A DNA stretch of 64,000 nt from Roseiflexus sp. RS-1 (GCF_000016665.1 NC_009523.1:992001-1056000), one strand, 5' to 3'; positions 26,277-36,822 are shown, counted from the first letter of the stretch. A program made the numbers and translations. Notes: generated from the letters alone by a model not told the origin.

Positions 26277-27848
26277 TCACCGCACGATCAGGCTCTTGCC
26301 GGTCATCTGCGGCGCCGGATCGAGACCCAGGAGGTCGAGGATCGTCGGCGCCACATCGGCGAGCCGTCCGCCGTCGCGCAACGCCACCTGCCCTTTGTCC
26401 AGCCCTAAACCTGGAGCGGCGATCAGATACGTGGGTACCGGGTTAGTCGTGTGGGCGGTGTGCGGTCCACCGGTCTCCGGGTCGATCATGAGTTCGGCGT
26501 TGCCGTGGTCTGCCATGACAAGCGCCACGCCGCCACGTGCAACCACCGCATCGACGATTGCGCCGGTGCATTCATCGACAACTTCGCATGCTTTCACCAC
26601 CGCCGGGATCACGCCGGTGTGCCCGACCATGTCCGGGTTCGCGTAGTTGACCAGAATGAAATCATACTGATCGGACGCGATCGCGTGCAGCACGACATCA
26701 CGCACGCCGTAGGCGCTCATTTCCGGTTTGAGGTCGTAGGTTGGCACGTCCTTCGGCGAAGGCACGATCTGCCAGTCCTCACCGGGGAAGGGTTGCTCGC
26801 GCCCGCCGTTGAAGAAGAAGGTGACATGCGGATATTTCTCGGTTTCCGCTGCATGGAACTGCCGCAGCCCGGCGTCGCTGATCACTTTTGCCAGCGGCAC
26901 AGCCACATCATCGTTCTGGAACGCGACCTGGTACGGCATGTTCTTCTCGTACTCGGTCATTGCAATATAGATCAGGTCGCGCAACATCTCACGCTCGAAG
27001 CCATCGAAGTCGGGCAGGGTGAAGGCGCGACTGATCTGTCGCACCCGGTCGGCGCGGAAGTTGAAACAGACGACCGCATCGCCATCGCCGATGGTCGCCA
27101 CCGGTTGACCGGCTTCATCCACGATCACCGCCGGCTTGATGAACTCATCGGTCACACCTTCGTCATACGAGCGCTGGATCGCCGTCAGCGCGTCGGGGGC
27201 GGGACGCCCGACGCCCTTCGTCAGCAGATCATACGCCTGCTTTGTGCGATCCCAGCGTTTGTCGCGATCCATCGCATAGTAGCGCCCCACCACCGAAGCG
27301 ACTCGACCGATCTGGCGTTCCGCCATAAATGCGAGCAGATCACGCGCAAATTCAATCCCGCTCTGCGGCATGGTATCGCGCCCATCGGTGAAGAGATGCA
27401 CATAGACGCGCTCCAGACCTTCGCGTTTCGCCAGTTCGAGCAGCGCTTTGGTATGGTTAACGTGACTGTGCACACCGCCTGGACCGAGCAGTCCCATCAG
27501 ATGCAGCGCCGTGCCGCGGTCTCTGACAGTGCGGAAAGCGGTGCAGAGCACCGGATTGGTGAAAAACGTTCCATCAGCGATCGAGTCGTCGATCACCGTA
27601 ATATCCTGGCGCACAATGAACCCGGCGCCCAGGTTCAGATGCCCCACTTCAGAATTGCCCATCTGACCGGTCGGCAAGCCGACGTCCTTTCCGGCAGCGC
27701 GCACCAGCGTAAACGGGCATTCGGCGCGCCAGCGGTCATCGTATGGCGTGCGCGCCAGTTTGACCCCGTTCCCCTCGATCTCATCACGTTCGCCCCACCC
27801 GTCGCGGATGACCAGCAGAACCGGTCGCGGTCGCGAAATGGTAGTCAT
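26277..27848 (-). CDS. gpmI: 2,3-bisphosphoglycerate-independent phosphoglycerate mutase
   Basis: A 523-residue cytoplasmic glycolytic enzyme, alkaline-phosphatase superfamily, that interconverts 3- and 2-phosphoglycerate with Mn ions. Metal-binding VIRDGWGER is at residues 13-21; the phosphorylated serine is S66 in QMGNSEVGHLNLG. Downstream are HLMGLLGPGGVHSH, DGRDTMP, ANPDMVGHTG and ADHGNAE metal ligands. The start at 27848 has GGTGAGAG upstream and begins the domain directly; a longer in-frame start lies inside secA's 3' end and is rejected. secA stops 19 bases before it, so the two are likely cotranscribed. Confidence 0.97.
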   Translation of the reverse strand: MTTISRPRPVLLVIRDGWGERDEIEGNGVKLARTPYDDRWRAECPFTLVRAAGKDVGLPTGQMGNSEVGHLNLGAGFIVRQDITVIDDSIADGTFFTNPVLCTAFRTVRDRGTALHLMGLLGPGGVHSHVNHTKALLELAKREGLERVYVHLFTDGRDTMPQSGIEFARDLLAFMAERQIGRVASVVGRYYAMDRDKRWDRTKQAYDLLTKGVGRPAPDALTAIQRSYDEGVTDEFIKPAVIVDEAGQPVATIGDGDAVVCFNFRADRVRQISRAFTLPDFDGFEREMLRDLIYIAMTEYEKNMPYQVAFQNDDVAVPLAKVISDAGLRQFHAAETEKYPHVTFFFNGGREQPFPGEDWQIVPSPKDVPTYDLKPEMSAYGVRDVVLHAIASDQYDFILVNYANPDMVGHTGVIPAVVKACEVVDECTGAIVDAVVARGGVALVMADHGNAELMIDPETGGPHTAHTTNPVPTYLIAAPGLGLDKGQVALRDGGRLADVAPTILDLLGLDPAPQMTGKSLIVR

Positions 27849-27867
27849 AGGTCTCTCACCTTTCGAT

Positions 27868-30800
27868 TCACTTCTTTCGGGCGGATGCACCCTTGCCGCG
27901 CGGCGCCTGGGCAGGCGATTTGCCGCTGCGTGGTTGTGGGTTCGCGGGTGGCGGAGCGGCGCGTCCACGCGGAACCTGTGACGTCGGCGGTCTGGTTGCC
28001 GTTGCTTGTGGCGCCGGTTGCGCTGGCGTATCCGCAGCAACCGCCGCGTGCTGATCCGTCTGGCGCTGTTGCAGCAGAGCGATCAGTTCTTCCTCACGAC
28101 CCCAGTGGCAGACCTTGAACTTCTTCCCGCTCCCGCACGGGCAGGGTTCGTTGCGACCGGGGAGACGCACACTGTGGCGAACCGTCCGCGCTCCCTTTGC
28201 ATTGCCATCGGCAGCGCCCGCCTGTTGCGCAGCAAGCAGGCGTCGCTGCTGCTCGGCTTCCACCTGGCGCAGATGCTGCTCGTACTGGAAGGAAACCGGA
28301 ATAATCTGGTAGACGATGTCGCGCTGGATATTGGCTTTCAGTTCTTCGAACATCGCGTAGGCATTCCGCTGATACTCGATGAGCGGATCGCGCTGCGCGA
28401 CAGCCTGCAACCCGATCTCCTGACGCAGATCCTCCATGCCGGTCAGGTAATCGATCCATTGACGGTCGATAGCGCTGAGCATCATGCGCCGTTCGACGAG
28501 GCGCATGTTCTCTTCGCCGATGGCTTTCTCGCGCTCCTGGTAGTCGTCCTCGATTGCCTGCATGATCGCATCTTCGATCTCCTGGCGCGAGAGATGTTCA
28601 AGCTGCTCCGGCGACAGTTTCGTTTCGTCGAGCAACGGGTCGATTGTGCGCACTGCGCGCACCAATCCTTCGATATCCCACTCCTCGAAGTCGTCGGCGC
28701 GCCCCTTCGTTTCTGGCAGGTAGCGTTCAACCAGGGCATGCACCTCATCGGCGATCATGTCGAGCACCCGCTCGCGCATGTTCTCGCCTTCCAGAATCCT
28801 GCGCCGGTCGGCGTAGATGACCGTGCGTTGCTTGTTCATCACATCGTCGAACTCGACGGTATGTTTGCGAATATCGAAGTTGTATCCCTCAACGCGCGTT
28901 TGAGCGCTTTCGATGGTACGATTGATCAACCCGGCTTCGATCGGCAGGCTGTCATCGACGCCGAGCCGCTCCATCAGCCCCTTGACACGGTCCATCGGAC
29001 CGAAGCGCCGCAGCAGGTCATCTTCGAGCGACAGATAGAAGCGCGAAGAACCGGGATCACCCTGACGACCGGCGCGCCCGCGCAGCTGGTTGTCGATACG
29101 CCGCGATTCGTGGCGTTCGGTGCCGATGATGTGCAACCCGCCCAGTTCACGCACCTCTTTACCCTCAGCTTCAGTGATGCGCCGTGCTTCTTCCTGCGCT
29201 GCCCGGATCTGTTCCGGCGTCGCCTGCTCGATCTTAATGCCGCGTTGCGCAAGAATCTCTTCAATCAGACCATCCGGGTTGCCGCCGAGCAGAATGTCGG
29301 TGCCGCGCCCCGCCATATTCGTGGCAATGGTCACTGCGCCCTTGCGCCCCGCCTGCGCCACGATCCGCGCTTCGCGCTCGTGGTACTTGGCGTTCAGCAC
29401 TTCATGCTTGATGCCGCGCCGTTTCAGCATTTCGCTCAACCGCTCAGAAGTCTCGACCGACGTGGTGCCGACCAGCACCGGTCGCCCGATGGCGTGCATT
29501 TCCTCGATCTCCCGGATCACCGCCTCGAACTTCGCCTTCTCAGACCGGTAGATCTGGTCATCATAATCCTTGCGGATCATCGGGCGGTGCGTCGGAATGA
29601 CGACGACTTCCAGATTGTAGATCTTGGCGAACTCCTCACGTTCGGTGTAGGCAGTACCGGTCATACCGGCAAGTTTCTGGTACATGCGGAAGTAGTTCTG
29701 GAACGTGATCGTCGCCAGGGTAACATTCTCCTGGCGCGGCTTCACGCCCTCCTTCGCCTCCACCGCCTGGTGCAGACCGTCGGACCAGCGGCGCCCTGGC
29801 ATCTTGCGACCGGTGAACTCATCGACGATGATGACCTCGCCATGTTCGACAATGTAATCCCGGTCGCGCTGGTAGATGAACTCGGCCCGCAGCGCATTGT
29901 CCAGATAGTGGGTCAGGCGGTAGTATTTCGGGTCATAGAGCGATTCCCCTTCAGGAATCTTCAGCAATCGCTCGATCTTCGCCACACCCTGATCGGTCAA
30001 CTGAATACTCTTCGAGCGCGGTTCGATGACGAAATCGCCCTCCGGATCCTCGATCATCTGCTTCTTGATCTGGTCGGGCGTGTAGGGGCTGGGTTTGAGA
30101 TGGCGCACCAGCGTGGCAAACCGGCGATATTCATCGCCGCTCTCCTGCGCCGGACCGGAAATGATCAACGGCGTGCGCGCCTCGTCGATCAGAATATTGT
30201 CCACCTCATCGACAATCGCATAGTGCAGTTCACGCTGCACCAGTTGCGCAAGATCCCACGCCATATTGTCGCGCAGGTAGTCGAACCCGAACTCGTTGTT
30301 CGTTCCATAGGTAATATCCGCAAGGTAGGCTTCGCGCCGCGAACAGGGACGCCAGTGAACCAGACGTCGATCGTCGGGGTTCGCCTTTGGATCGACATAA
30401 TCCGGATCGTAGATCGCCGAATATTCATGCGAAATTGTGGCGACGCTCAGCCCAAGCAGATGGTAGATCGGTCCCATCCATCCTGCTCCGACTTTCGCCA
30501 GATAGTCGTTGACCGTGACCAGATGGCATCCCCTGCCGGTCAGCGCATTCAGATAGAGCGGCAGGGTCGCCACCAGCGTTTTCCCTTCGCCGGTCTTCAT
30601 CTCGGCGATCTTGCCCTGGTGCAGCACAATGCCGCCTATCAACTGCACGTCGTAGTGGCGCTGACCAATCGTGCGGCGCGCCGCCTCCCGCACGACGGCA
30701 AACGCTTCGGGAAGCAGATCGTCAAGCGTTTCGCCATCGGCGAGACGCTGCTTGAACTCGTCGGTTTTGGCACGCAGTTCAGCGTTGGAGAGCGCCTCGA

Positions 30801-30900
30801 CCGATGGTTCGAGGCTGTTGATCCGCCGCACGATCGGTTCGATCTGCTTGATTGCGCGATCCGGACCAAAGCCGAGTAGTTTCTCGAAAAATGCTTTCAT
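27868..30900 (-). CDS. secA: Preprotein translocase ATPase SecA
   Basis: A 1010-residue SecA, longer than the E. coli protein (901). Motor motifs: Walker A MKTGEGKT (101-108), DEVDNILIDEARTPLI, GMTGTAYTE, ATNMAGRGTDI and GRAGRQGDPG. The C-terminus has a Gln/Ala-rich stretch, the zinc-binding SEC-C motif CPCGSGKKFKVCHWG, then a ~75-residue Pro/Ala/Arg-rich basic tail not present in E. coli. It drives secreted proteins through SecYEG. Start 30900 (MKAFFEKLLGFGPDR) has GGAGATCC upstream; the longer open frame is not used. Confidence 0.97.
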   Translation of the reverse strand: MKAFFEKLLGFGPDRAIKQIEPIVRRINSLEPSVEALSNAELRAKTDEFKQRLADGETLDDLLPEAFAVVREAARRTIGQRHYDVQLIGGIVLHQGKIAEMKTGEGKTLVATLPLYLNALTGRGCHLVTVNDYLAKVGAGWMGPIYHLLGLSVATISHEYSAIYDPDYVDPKANPDDRRLVHWRPCSRREAYLADITYGTNNEFGFDYLRDNMAWDLAQLVQRELHYAIVDEVDNILIDEARTPLIISGPAQESGDEYRRFATLVRHLKPSPYTPDQIKKQMIEDPEGDFVIEPRSKSIQLTDQGVAKIERLLKIPEGESLYDPKYYRLTHYLDNALRAEFIYQRDRDYIVEHGEVIIVDEFTGRKMPGRRWSDGLHQAVEAKEGVKPRQENVTLATITFQNYFRMYQKLAGMTGTAYTEREEFAKIYNLEVVVIPTHRPMIRKDYDDQIYRSEKAKFEAVIREIEEMHAIGRPVLVGTTSVETSERLSEMLKRRGIKHEVLNAKYHEREARIVAQAGRKGAVTIATNMAGRGTDILLGGNPDGLIEEILAQRGIKIEQATPEQIRAAQEEARRITEAEGKEVRELGGLHIIGTERHESRRIDNQLRGRAGRQGDPGSSRFYLSLEDDLLRRFGPMDRVKGLMERLGVDDSLPIEAGLINRTIESAQTRVEGYNFDIRKHTVEFDDVMNKQRTVIYADRRRILEGENMRERVLDMIADEVHALVERYLPETKGRADDFEEWDIEGLVRAVRTIDPLLDETKLSPEQLEHLSRQEIEDAIMQAIEDDYQEREKAIGEENMRLVERRMMLSAIDRQWIDYLTGMEDLRQEIGLQAVAQRDPLIEYQRNAYAMFEELKANIQRDIVYQIIPVSFQYEQHLRQVEAEQQRRLLAAQQAGAADGNAKGARTVRHSVRLPGRNEPCPCGSGKKFKVCHWGREEELIALLQQRQTDQHAAVAADTPAQPAPQATATRPPTSQVPRGRAAPPPANPQPRSGKSPAQAPRGKGASARKK

Positions 30901-31239
30901 TGGATCTCCTCCGCGTTTTGCGGATGGAATGTGCTGTTGCGAAACGGCTTCACAGCAACGTGTGGAAATGCGTCGTGTGCCTGTGAATCTGGCGCTTTGT
31001 CCGGTGCACCCATACGCGAACATGCCTGTCGCATACGTGCGCCGAAGCGGTATGCGCGGAAAGACGATCATGCGCCCATCGGTGGTGCATTATAGCATAC
31101 GCAGTTCTTCTCTGAGCGCCTGCGCATCGCGCGTTGCGCTGACGCACACTGCGTGCTATCATCCAGAACAACGCCCTGCACAGTGCTGCTCAGGGACGAT
31201 GGCGCCCTTGTGTGACAGGAACGCAGACTGTGGTCTGCG
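30901..31239. other. Divergent intergenic region between secA and GT-C gene
   Basis: 339 bases between two divergently transcribed genes. It must hold the promoters for both, but I see no strong -35/-10 pair. No coding or repeat structure noted. Confidence 0.5.
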
Positions 31240-32949
31240 ATGTATTGTATGACGACCACTCCTTCCGCTTTTCCCCGGTTGTATCAGGATGACCATGCGC
31301 ACAGGCGATTCGCCGTGCAACACGGCGTGAGCGCGCTCTTCCTGGCAGTACTGACAGTCGTTCTGTTGCTTATCACCGAACCGCAGATCGGATTGACGTG
31401 GGACGAGCCGGTGTACCTGATGGCAGCGAGGTCGTATGCAGCCTGGTTCGAGCATCTGGCGACGGATCCCGGCGATGCGCTTCAACCGGGGACGATCAAG
31501 CGCTTTTGGGAAATAAACCACGAACATCCCCCGCTCGACAAAATCTGGTCGGGAATGGTGTGGATGATGGCGCGCCAGTTTCTCGATGACCTGCCAGCCC
31601 AGCGGTTGGGAAATATGATCCTGGTCGCCATCGCAGTCGGTGCGCTGTACACTGCTGTGGCGAGCAGTTTTGGCGTATGGGCAGGAATTGCGTCGGCGGT
31701 TGCACTGATCAGTCTGCCGCGTTTCTTCTTCCATGCGCATCTGGCGGCGCTCGACGTTCCGGCAGCGGTCGCGTTCTTCCTGGCGACGATGCTCTTCTGG
31801 CATACCCGTCACCGCAGCAGCGTCGCCTGGGATGTAGCGCTCGGCGTCGCCTGGGGCGCGGCGCTGGCAACGAAAATCAATGCATTGTTCGTCCTGCCGA
31901 TGATCTTTCTCTGGACGCTGGCGTTCGCCCGTCAGGCGTTTCTGGTGCGGCGCATGTTCATCGCGGGGATCATCGGTCTGCCGACGTTTGTCGGGTTCTG
32001 GCCCTGGCTGTACCACGACACCGTGGCACGGTTGATCGCGTACATCCGCTTCATTACCGTGGATCACTGGGAGATTGGGCAGTGGTACTTCGGTGAGGCG
32101 TATATGCCTCCTCCGTGGCACTTCCCGTTTGTAATGCTGGTTGCTGTGACGCCGCTGGCAATCTTGATTCTGGCGTTCGCTGGCATGATCCGCGGTGTTG
32201 TCGCCCTCCGTTCTTCCAGGCAAACGGAGCGTGATCAGGGGTCACAGATTGCGCTCTGGTCGCTCGGCGTACTCGTGCCGCTGCTGGCGCTGACGACGGG
32301 GCGCACGATGGTGTATGACAATGAGCGTTTGTTCATGCCGTCATTTCTCTTCGTTGCCGCCCTGGCTGGCATTGGGCTCGACGGATTTGGGCGTGCGTTG
32401 CGCCGTGCCCTCGAACGGCGCGCGCTGGCGCGCTTCACGACGCCAGCGGTTGTGCTTGGGTGCGCTGTGCTGTTCGCACCACACCTGACGATTGCCGCAC
32501 ATATGTATCCGCACCTGCTCTCCTACTACTCGGAAACGGTGGGAGGCTTGCGCGGAGCGACGCGCCTGGGGCTGGAAACGACCTACTGGTGCGAAACCTA
32601 TGCGCAGGCGCTGCCGTACATCAATGCCCACGCGTCGCCGGGCGCCGTCGTCTGGACAGAGGACTGGAGCCACGATGTGCTGCTCACCTACCAGTTCATC
32701 GGTCGGCTGCGTCCTGATGTGCGCGTCGCGCTCGCACCCGGCGCCGGGTCGCTGTTCAGTCGGTATGGGCTGGAAGGTACGCCAGCTGACATCTCGGATG
32801 CCGATTATGTGATTGTTACCTACCGGCAGACCGGATTTGCAGCACATCCCAAGATCGAACGCTGGATGGCGGGTCGCCAGCCGATCGTGCGTATTGAACG
32901 GTATGGCGTGCCGCTCATGGAATTGTACGAACAACCGCGCATTCGCTGA
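31240..32949 (+). CDS. GT-C/family 39-like glycosyltransferase, multi-pass membrane protein
   Basis: A 569-residue protein with about ten membrane segments. The first extracytoplasmic loop has the catalytic acidic motif GLTWDEPVYLMAARSY (~residues 50-65) and HEHPPLDKIW, typical of ArnT/PMT-type transferases that use lipid-linked sugars. The C-terminal ~100 residues are soluble. Acceptor and donor are unknown. The start could also be ATG at 31249. It ends two bases before the MobA-like gene, suggesting one transcript with the two cofactor genes, though no functional link is evident. Confidence 0.85.
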   Translation: MYCMTTTPSAFPRLYQDDHAHRRFAVQHGVSALFLAVLTVVLLLITEPQIGLTWDEPVYLMAARSYAAWFEHLATDPGDALQPGTIKRFWEINHEHPPLDKIWSGMVWMMARQFLDDLPAQRLGNMILVAIAVGALYTAVASSFGVWAGIASAVALISLPRFFFHAHLAALDVPAAVAFFLATMLFWHTRHRSSVAWDVALGVAWGAALATKINALFVLPMIFLWTLAFARQAFLVRRMFIAGIIGLPTFVGFWPWLYHDTVARLIAYIRFITVDHWEIGQWYFGEAYMPPPWHFPFVMLVAVTPLAILILAFAGMIRGVVALRSSRQTERDQGSQIALWSLGVLVPLLALTTGRTMVYDNERLFMPSFLFVAALAGIGLDGFGRALRRALERRALARFTTPAVVLGCAVLFAPHLTIAAHMYPHLLSYYSETVGGLRGATRLGLETTYWCETYAQALPYINAHASPGAVVWTEDWSHDVLLTYQFIGRLRPDVRVALAPGAGSLFSRYGLEGTPADISDADYVIVTYRQTGFAAHPKIERWMAGRQPIVRIERYGVPLMELYEQPRIR

Positions 32950-32951
32950 TT

Positions 32952-33542
32952 ATGATTGCAGGAATCATCCTGGCAGCCGGGTCGTCATCGCGCATGGGGC
33001 AGCCCAAGCAACTCCTCGATTGGGGCGGTCGTCCGCTTGTGCGCGTGATCGCCGCAACCGCGCTCGCCGCCGCGCTCGATGAGGTCATCGTCGTCACTGC
33101 CGACGCCGATGCAGCGGTTGCAGCGGCGCTCGCCGACCTGCCGATCCGGATCGTGCCCAACCCGCGCGCAGCGGAGGGTCAGAGCACCTCGCTGTGCGCC
33201 GGTATTGCTGCACTCTCCGCCGGTGTCGAGGCAGCGCTCATCCTGCTCGGCGATCAACCGTTCGTGACTGCTGCAATCATCAATGCGCTGATCGATGCCT
33301 GGCGCGACCGGCGCGTACCGGTCGTTGCGCCGGTGTTCGCCGGCGTGCGTGGCAATCCGGTGCTGTTCGATCGGGCGATGTTTGGAGAATTGTTGACCAT
33401 CGAAGGGGATCAGGGCGCGCGTGGGGTGATTGCCCGCGATCCGACGCGGGTGCATCTCATCCATTTCGATGATGAGCGCCCGTTGCTCGACATCGATACG
33501 CCTGAAGCTTATACGCGCGCCCGCCGTTTGCTCGACGTATAA
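32952..33542 (+). CDS. MobA/MocA-like nucleotidyltransferase
   Basis: A 196-residue protein with the nucleotidyltransferase opening GIILAAGSSSRMGQPKQLLDW, LILLGDQPFV (metal-binding D) and VFAGVRGNPVLFDR. This set is typical of MocA-type CTP:molybdopterin cytidylyltransferases, which finish the cofactor of xanthine dehydrogenase-type enzymes. The following gene is a molybdopterin-binding protein, which supports that reading. No molybdoenzyme structural gene is in the window. Confidence 0.87.
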   Translation: MIAGIILAAGSSSRMGQPKQLLDWGGRPLVRVIAATALAAALDEVIVVTADADAAVAAALADLPIRIVPNPRAAEGQSTSLCAGIAALSAGVEAALILLGDQPFVTAAIINALIDAWRDRRVPVVAPVFAGVRGNPVLFDRAMFGELLTIEGDQGARGVIARDPTRVHLIHFDDERPLLDIDTPEAYTRARRLLDV

Positions 33543-33555
33543 ATGAGGTTGCGCT

Positions 33556-34548
33556 ATGTTTCTTGCGACGCTCCCCATCGACCAGGCGGTCGGTCATATT
33601 CTACGTCATAATATCGCCGATGCCGCCGGACATAAGGCGCTGCCGAAGGGAAAGCGCCTGACCGATGATGATGTGACGCGCCTGCGCGCGCTGGGAATTG
33701 CTTCGGTGCGCGTGGCAGTGCTGGAGCCGGGTGATGTTCATGAGGACGCAGCCGCCAGGCGTCTTGCTGCGGTTGTCTGCCGTCCGGGTGTGACGGCGAC
33801 CGACGCCGTGCATAGCCGGGTGAATCTGCTTGCAGAGGCGGATGGGGTGGTCGTGGTGGAAAAAGCAGCGCTCCTGGCAATCAATGCGATCGACGGACTG
33901 ACCATTGCCACGCTGCCGAACCATGCGCTGGTCCGTCGGCGCAGGCGCGTCGCAACGATCAAGATCATTCCATTTGCGCTGCCCGAAGCGCTGGTTCAAC
34001 AGGCGGAGCGGATTGGCGTCGATGCAGGCGGCGTCGTAGGAGTACGACCATTGCAGCAACGACAGGTTGGCGTGCTGCTGGTCGTCAGCCCCGAAGCGCG
34101 CGAGCGCATCACGCGACTGGTGCTTCCCGCCATCGAAGCCCGTGTGACAGAACTCGGCTCGACAGTGGGCGCGGTACGTTACGCTGCACTGGACGAGCAC
34201 GAAGTGGCGGAAGGGATTGCTGCACTCCACGCCGCTGGCGCCGATCTGCTGATTACTGCCGGTGAAACATCGATCATGGATCGCGATGATGTAACACCGC
34301 AGGGTATTCGGATGGCTGGTGGACATATCGAGCACTACGGTGCGCCGGTCGAACCGGGGAACCTGCTCTTACTGGCATACCTGGACGACGGAACCCCGCA
34401 GGGGATACCGATCCTCGGCGCGCCTGGCTGCGTCCGCTCCCGCGCGACCAACATCGTTGATCTGTTGCTGCCGCGATTGCTGAGCGGCGAGCGCATCACC
34501 CGACGCGACATTATCGATCTGGGGCATGGCGGGTTGCTGGAACGGTGA
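33556..34548 (+). CDS. Molybdopterin-binding (MoeA/MogA-like) protein
   Basis: A 330-residue protein with an N-terminal region like those of molybdenum cofactor proteins (LPIDQAVGHILRHNIADAAGHKALPKGKRLT) and a C-terminal MoCF_biosynth-like domain (VGVLLVV.., ADLLITAGETSIMDRDDVTPQGIRMAGGHIEHYGAPVEPGNLLLLAYL, GAPGCVRS). It is shorter than MoeA (~400) and lacks part of its domains, resembling the stand-alone molybdopterin-binding proteins encoded with MocA. It follows the MocA-like gene after 13 bases. Confidence 0.85.
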   Translation: MFLATLPIDQAVGHILRHNIADAAGHKALPKGKRLTDDDVTRLRALGIASVRVAVLEPGDVHEDAAARRLAAVVCRPGVTATDAVHSRVNLLAEADGVVVVEKAALLAINAIDGLTIATLPNHALVRRRRRVATIKIIPFALPEALVQQAERIGVDAGGVVGVRPLQQRQVGVLLVVSPEARERITRLVLPAIEARVTELGSTVGAVRYAALDEHEVAEGIAALHAAGADLLITAGETSIMDRDDVTPQGIRMAGGHIEHYGAPVEPGNLLLLAYLDDGTPQGIPILGAPGCVRSRATNIVDLLLPRLLSGERITRRDIIDLGHGGLLER

Positions 34549-34563
34549 GAAGGGGAAAAGAGG

Positions 34564-34639
<76 letters not shown>

Positions 34640-34704
34640 ACGACACCAGGAGCGTGTAAAATGGTAGCACGCCAGGGGCGGGTTGTCAAGGTAGATCGAT
34701 CGTC

Positions 34705-36822
34705 CTACCGCTTCTCATCGAAAGTCTGCGCGCGCAGGAGTTCCTGCGCTGTGCGCGAGCGCAACACCACAACCGAACGTGCGCCGACCGTATAGAACGG
34801 TTGACAGACCGGAGCCTCATGCCCTGCCTCGTAAATATCATCGGGAGAAGGGCGTGCTGTATCGATGACCCGCCACCACCCGCCTGGCGGATGTTCCTGG
34901 ATGGCAAAGATCAGGTCTTCCCAAAAGGCGTTGATCATCACATAGAGATCGCAATCGCCGACCGACGCTCCGTGCAGGCAGTAGGCGAACGCATGCGACT
35001 CATACGATGTGTCGGGGGGACCATTGACGCCGTACCAGCGCACGTCATCGCGCCAGAAACGGCTGCGGTGGATTGAAGGGTGCGCTTTGCGGAACGCGAT
35101 CAGCGTCTTGACAAAGCGAAACATATCACGATTGCGCTCCAGCAAATCCCAGTCGAGCCAGGTGGTCTCATTGTCCTGGTTGTACGGATTGTTGTTGCCG
35201 CGTTGGGTATTGAGGAACTCATCGCCGGCGCAGAACATCGGCGTGCCGTTCGCCAGCATGAGCAGCGTGAAGAAATTCCGCGCCTGACGACGACGCAACG
35301 CCAGCACCTCCGGCGGCGCCCCTTCATCTCCCTCCCAACCGCAGTTCCAGCTAAAGTTCTGATCGGTTCCGTCGGTGTTCTGATGTCCATTCGCCCAATT
35401 ATGCTTCTGATTGTAGGACACCAGATCGTACAGGCAAAATCCGTCGTGCGAGGTCACAAAATTGACGCTCTGCGTCGGGCGATACGAGTCGGCCAGCGTA
35501 TCGGGGAACAGATCATCGCTGCCATACAGGCGACACATCACGTCGCCGACTTTGCCGGGATCGCCGCGCACAAAGGCGCGCACATCGTCGCGGAACTTGC
35601 CATTCCACTGGCGCCACGTCATCCCCGGAAAGGCGCGTCCGAGCAGGTAGGCGCTGATATCCCACGCTTCGGCGATCAGGCGCACGCCGTGGCGCTGACC
35701 GAGCATGCTGATCTCGTGGATCAGCGCCGGATCTTCGTGATTAAGCGACCCGTCGTTATTGCGCGCCAGGATCGATGCAAGATCGAAGCGAAAGCCATCG
35801 ATGCGCATCGACCGGATCCAGGTATCGAGGCTATCGATGATCAGGGTGCGCACGACCGGATTGGCGCAGCGCAGCGTATTGCCGCAACCGCTGGTGTTAA
35901 TGTACTGGCGACGGTCGGGCGTCAGCAGGTAATAACTCCGGTTGTCAATCGCCCGGTAGGAGTACGTCGGTCCGCGCTCATCGCCCTCGCTCGTATGGTT
36001 GTAGACCACATCCAGCCAGACTTCGATACCGGCTGCATGCATGGCTCTGACCATCTCGCAGAACTCGCGGTGCGGATCCTCGATAGCGTAGTCGCTGTGT
36101 GGTGAGAAGAAGTTGAGGGTCATATACCCCCAGTAGTTCCCTTCCTGGGGATCGAACTGATGAACCGGCAAGAGTTCGATTGCCGTCACCCCCAATTCCA
36201 GCAGATAAGGAATCTTCCGGGTCAAGCCGATGAATGTACCGCGCTCTTCCGGTGTAACCCCCGAATTGGCGCGCGCGGTAAAGCCGCGCACATGCAGTTC
36301 ATAGACGATCAAATCGTGGGTGTGATTCGGGCGCACATCGCCGCTCCAGTCGTAGGGCGCTTCGTGGCGGGGCAGCACGCCGAGCGGCGCGCGCCCGTCG
36401 TTCGGACCCGGACGCATCGCCGCCTCGCGACTGTAGTTCGGCGGAAAGAAGACCTCTGGTGCGTATGGATCGAGGACAATCTTCGTCGGATCGAAGCGGT
36501 GCCCCTCTTCGGGTGCGCGCGGTCCATCAACACGATACGCATAGTAGCGCCCGCCTGGAATGGCGGAAGCCGGAACCCAGCAGTGCCAGACATGCTGGGT
36601 TTTGTTGCGACGCGGATCGAGGTGATGACGATAGATCGGCGTCACAACGTCGTCGGCGCTATAGATCAGCAGCGTTACACTCGTCGCGTGCCGCGAGAAG
36701 AGCGCGAAATTGTACCCCTGAGCCGCAGGAACCCACGTCGGACCGAATGGAGCGGGCGAACCTTCGCTTCGCTCCCAGGCAGTGGGTTGATGCCAGGACG
36801 CCGATTCTCTGGTGAGCATCAT
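34705..36822 (-). CDS. glgX: Glycogen debranching enzyme GlgX (GH13_11)
   Basis: A 705-residue protein, normal for GlgX. The N-terminal CBM48 (YNFALFSRHATSVTLLIY) precedes the (beta/alpha)8 barrel with IELLPVHQF, WLDVVYNHTSEGDE, the nucleophile in IDGFRFDLAS (about residue 342) and the acid in LIAEAWDISAY (about 378), then FVTSHDGF. It removes alpha-1,6 branches from glycogen left by phosphorylase. It stands alone near tRNA-Met. The C-terminal VVVLRS beta domain is complete. Confidence 0.95.
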   Translation of the reverse strand: MMLTRESASWHQPTAWERSEGSPAPFGPTWVPAAQGYNFALFSRHATSVTLLIYSADDVVTPIYRHHLDPRRNKTQHVWHCWVPASAIPGGRYYAYRVDGPRAPEEGHRFDPTKIVLDPYAPEVFFPPNYSREAAMRPGPNDGRAPLGVLPRHEAPYDWSGDVRPNHTHDLIVYELHVRGFTARANSGVTPEERGTFIGLTRKIPYLLELGVTAIELLPVHQFDPQEGNYWGYMTLNFFSPHSDYAIEDPHREFCEMVRAMHAAGIEVWLDVVYNHTSEGDERGPTYSYRAIDNRSYYLLTPDRRQYINTSGCGNTLRCANPVVRTLIIDSLDTWIRSMRIDGFRFDLASILARNNDGSLNHEDPALIHEISMLGQRHGVRLIAEAWDISAYLLGRAFPGMTWRQWNGKFRDDVRAFVRGDPGKVGDVMCRLYGSDDLFPDTLADSYRPTQSVNFVTSHDGFCLYDLVSYNQKHNWANGHQNTDGTDQNFSWNCGWEGDEGAPPEVLALRRRQARNFFTLLMLANGTPMFCAGDEFLNTQRGNNNPYNQDNETTWLDWDLLERNRDMFRFVKTLIAFRKAHPSIHRSRFWRDDVRWYGVNGPPDTSYESHAFAYCLHGASVGDCDLYVMINAFWEDLIFAIQEHPPGGWWRVIDTARPSPDDIYEAGHEAPVCQPFYTVGARSVVVLRSRTAQELLRAQTFDEKR

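Noticed and set aside
26451-28118. Plus-strand open frame opposite gpmI
   Set aside because: Antisense of the phosphoglycerate mutase; no independent support.
28006-30879. Very long plus-strand open frame opposite secA
   Set aside because: It is the antisense of a conserved SecA with all motifs. High-GC codon use leaves the opposite strand open. No ribosome site or domain.
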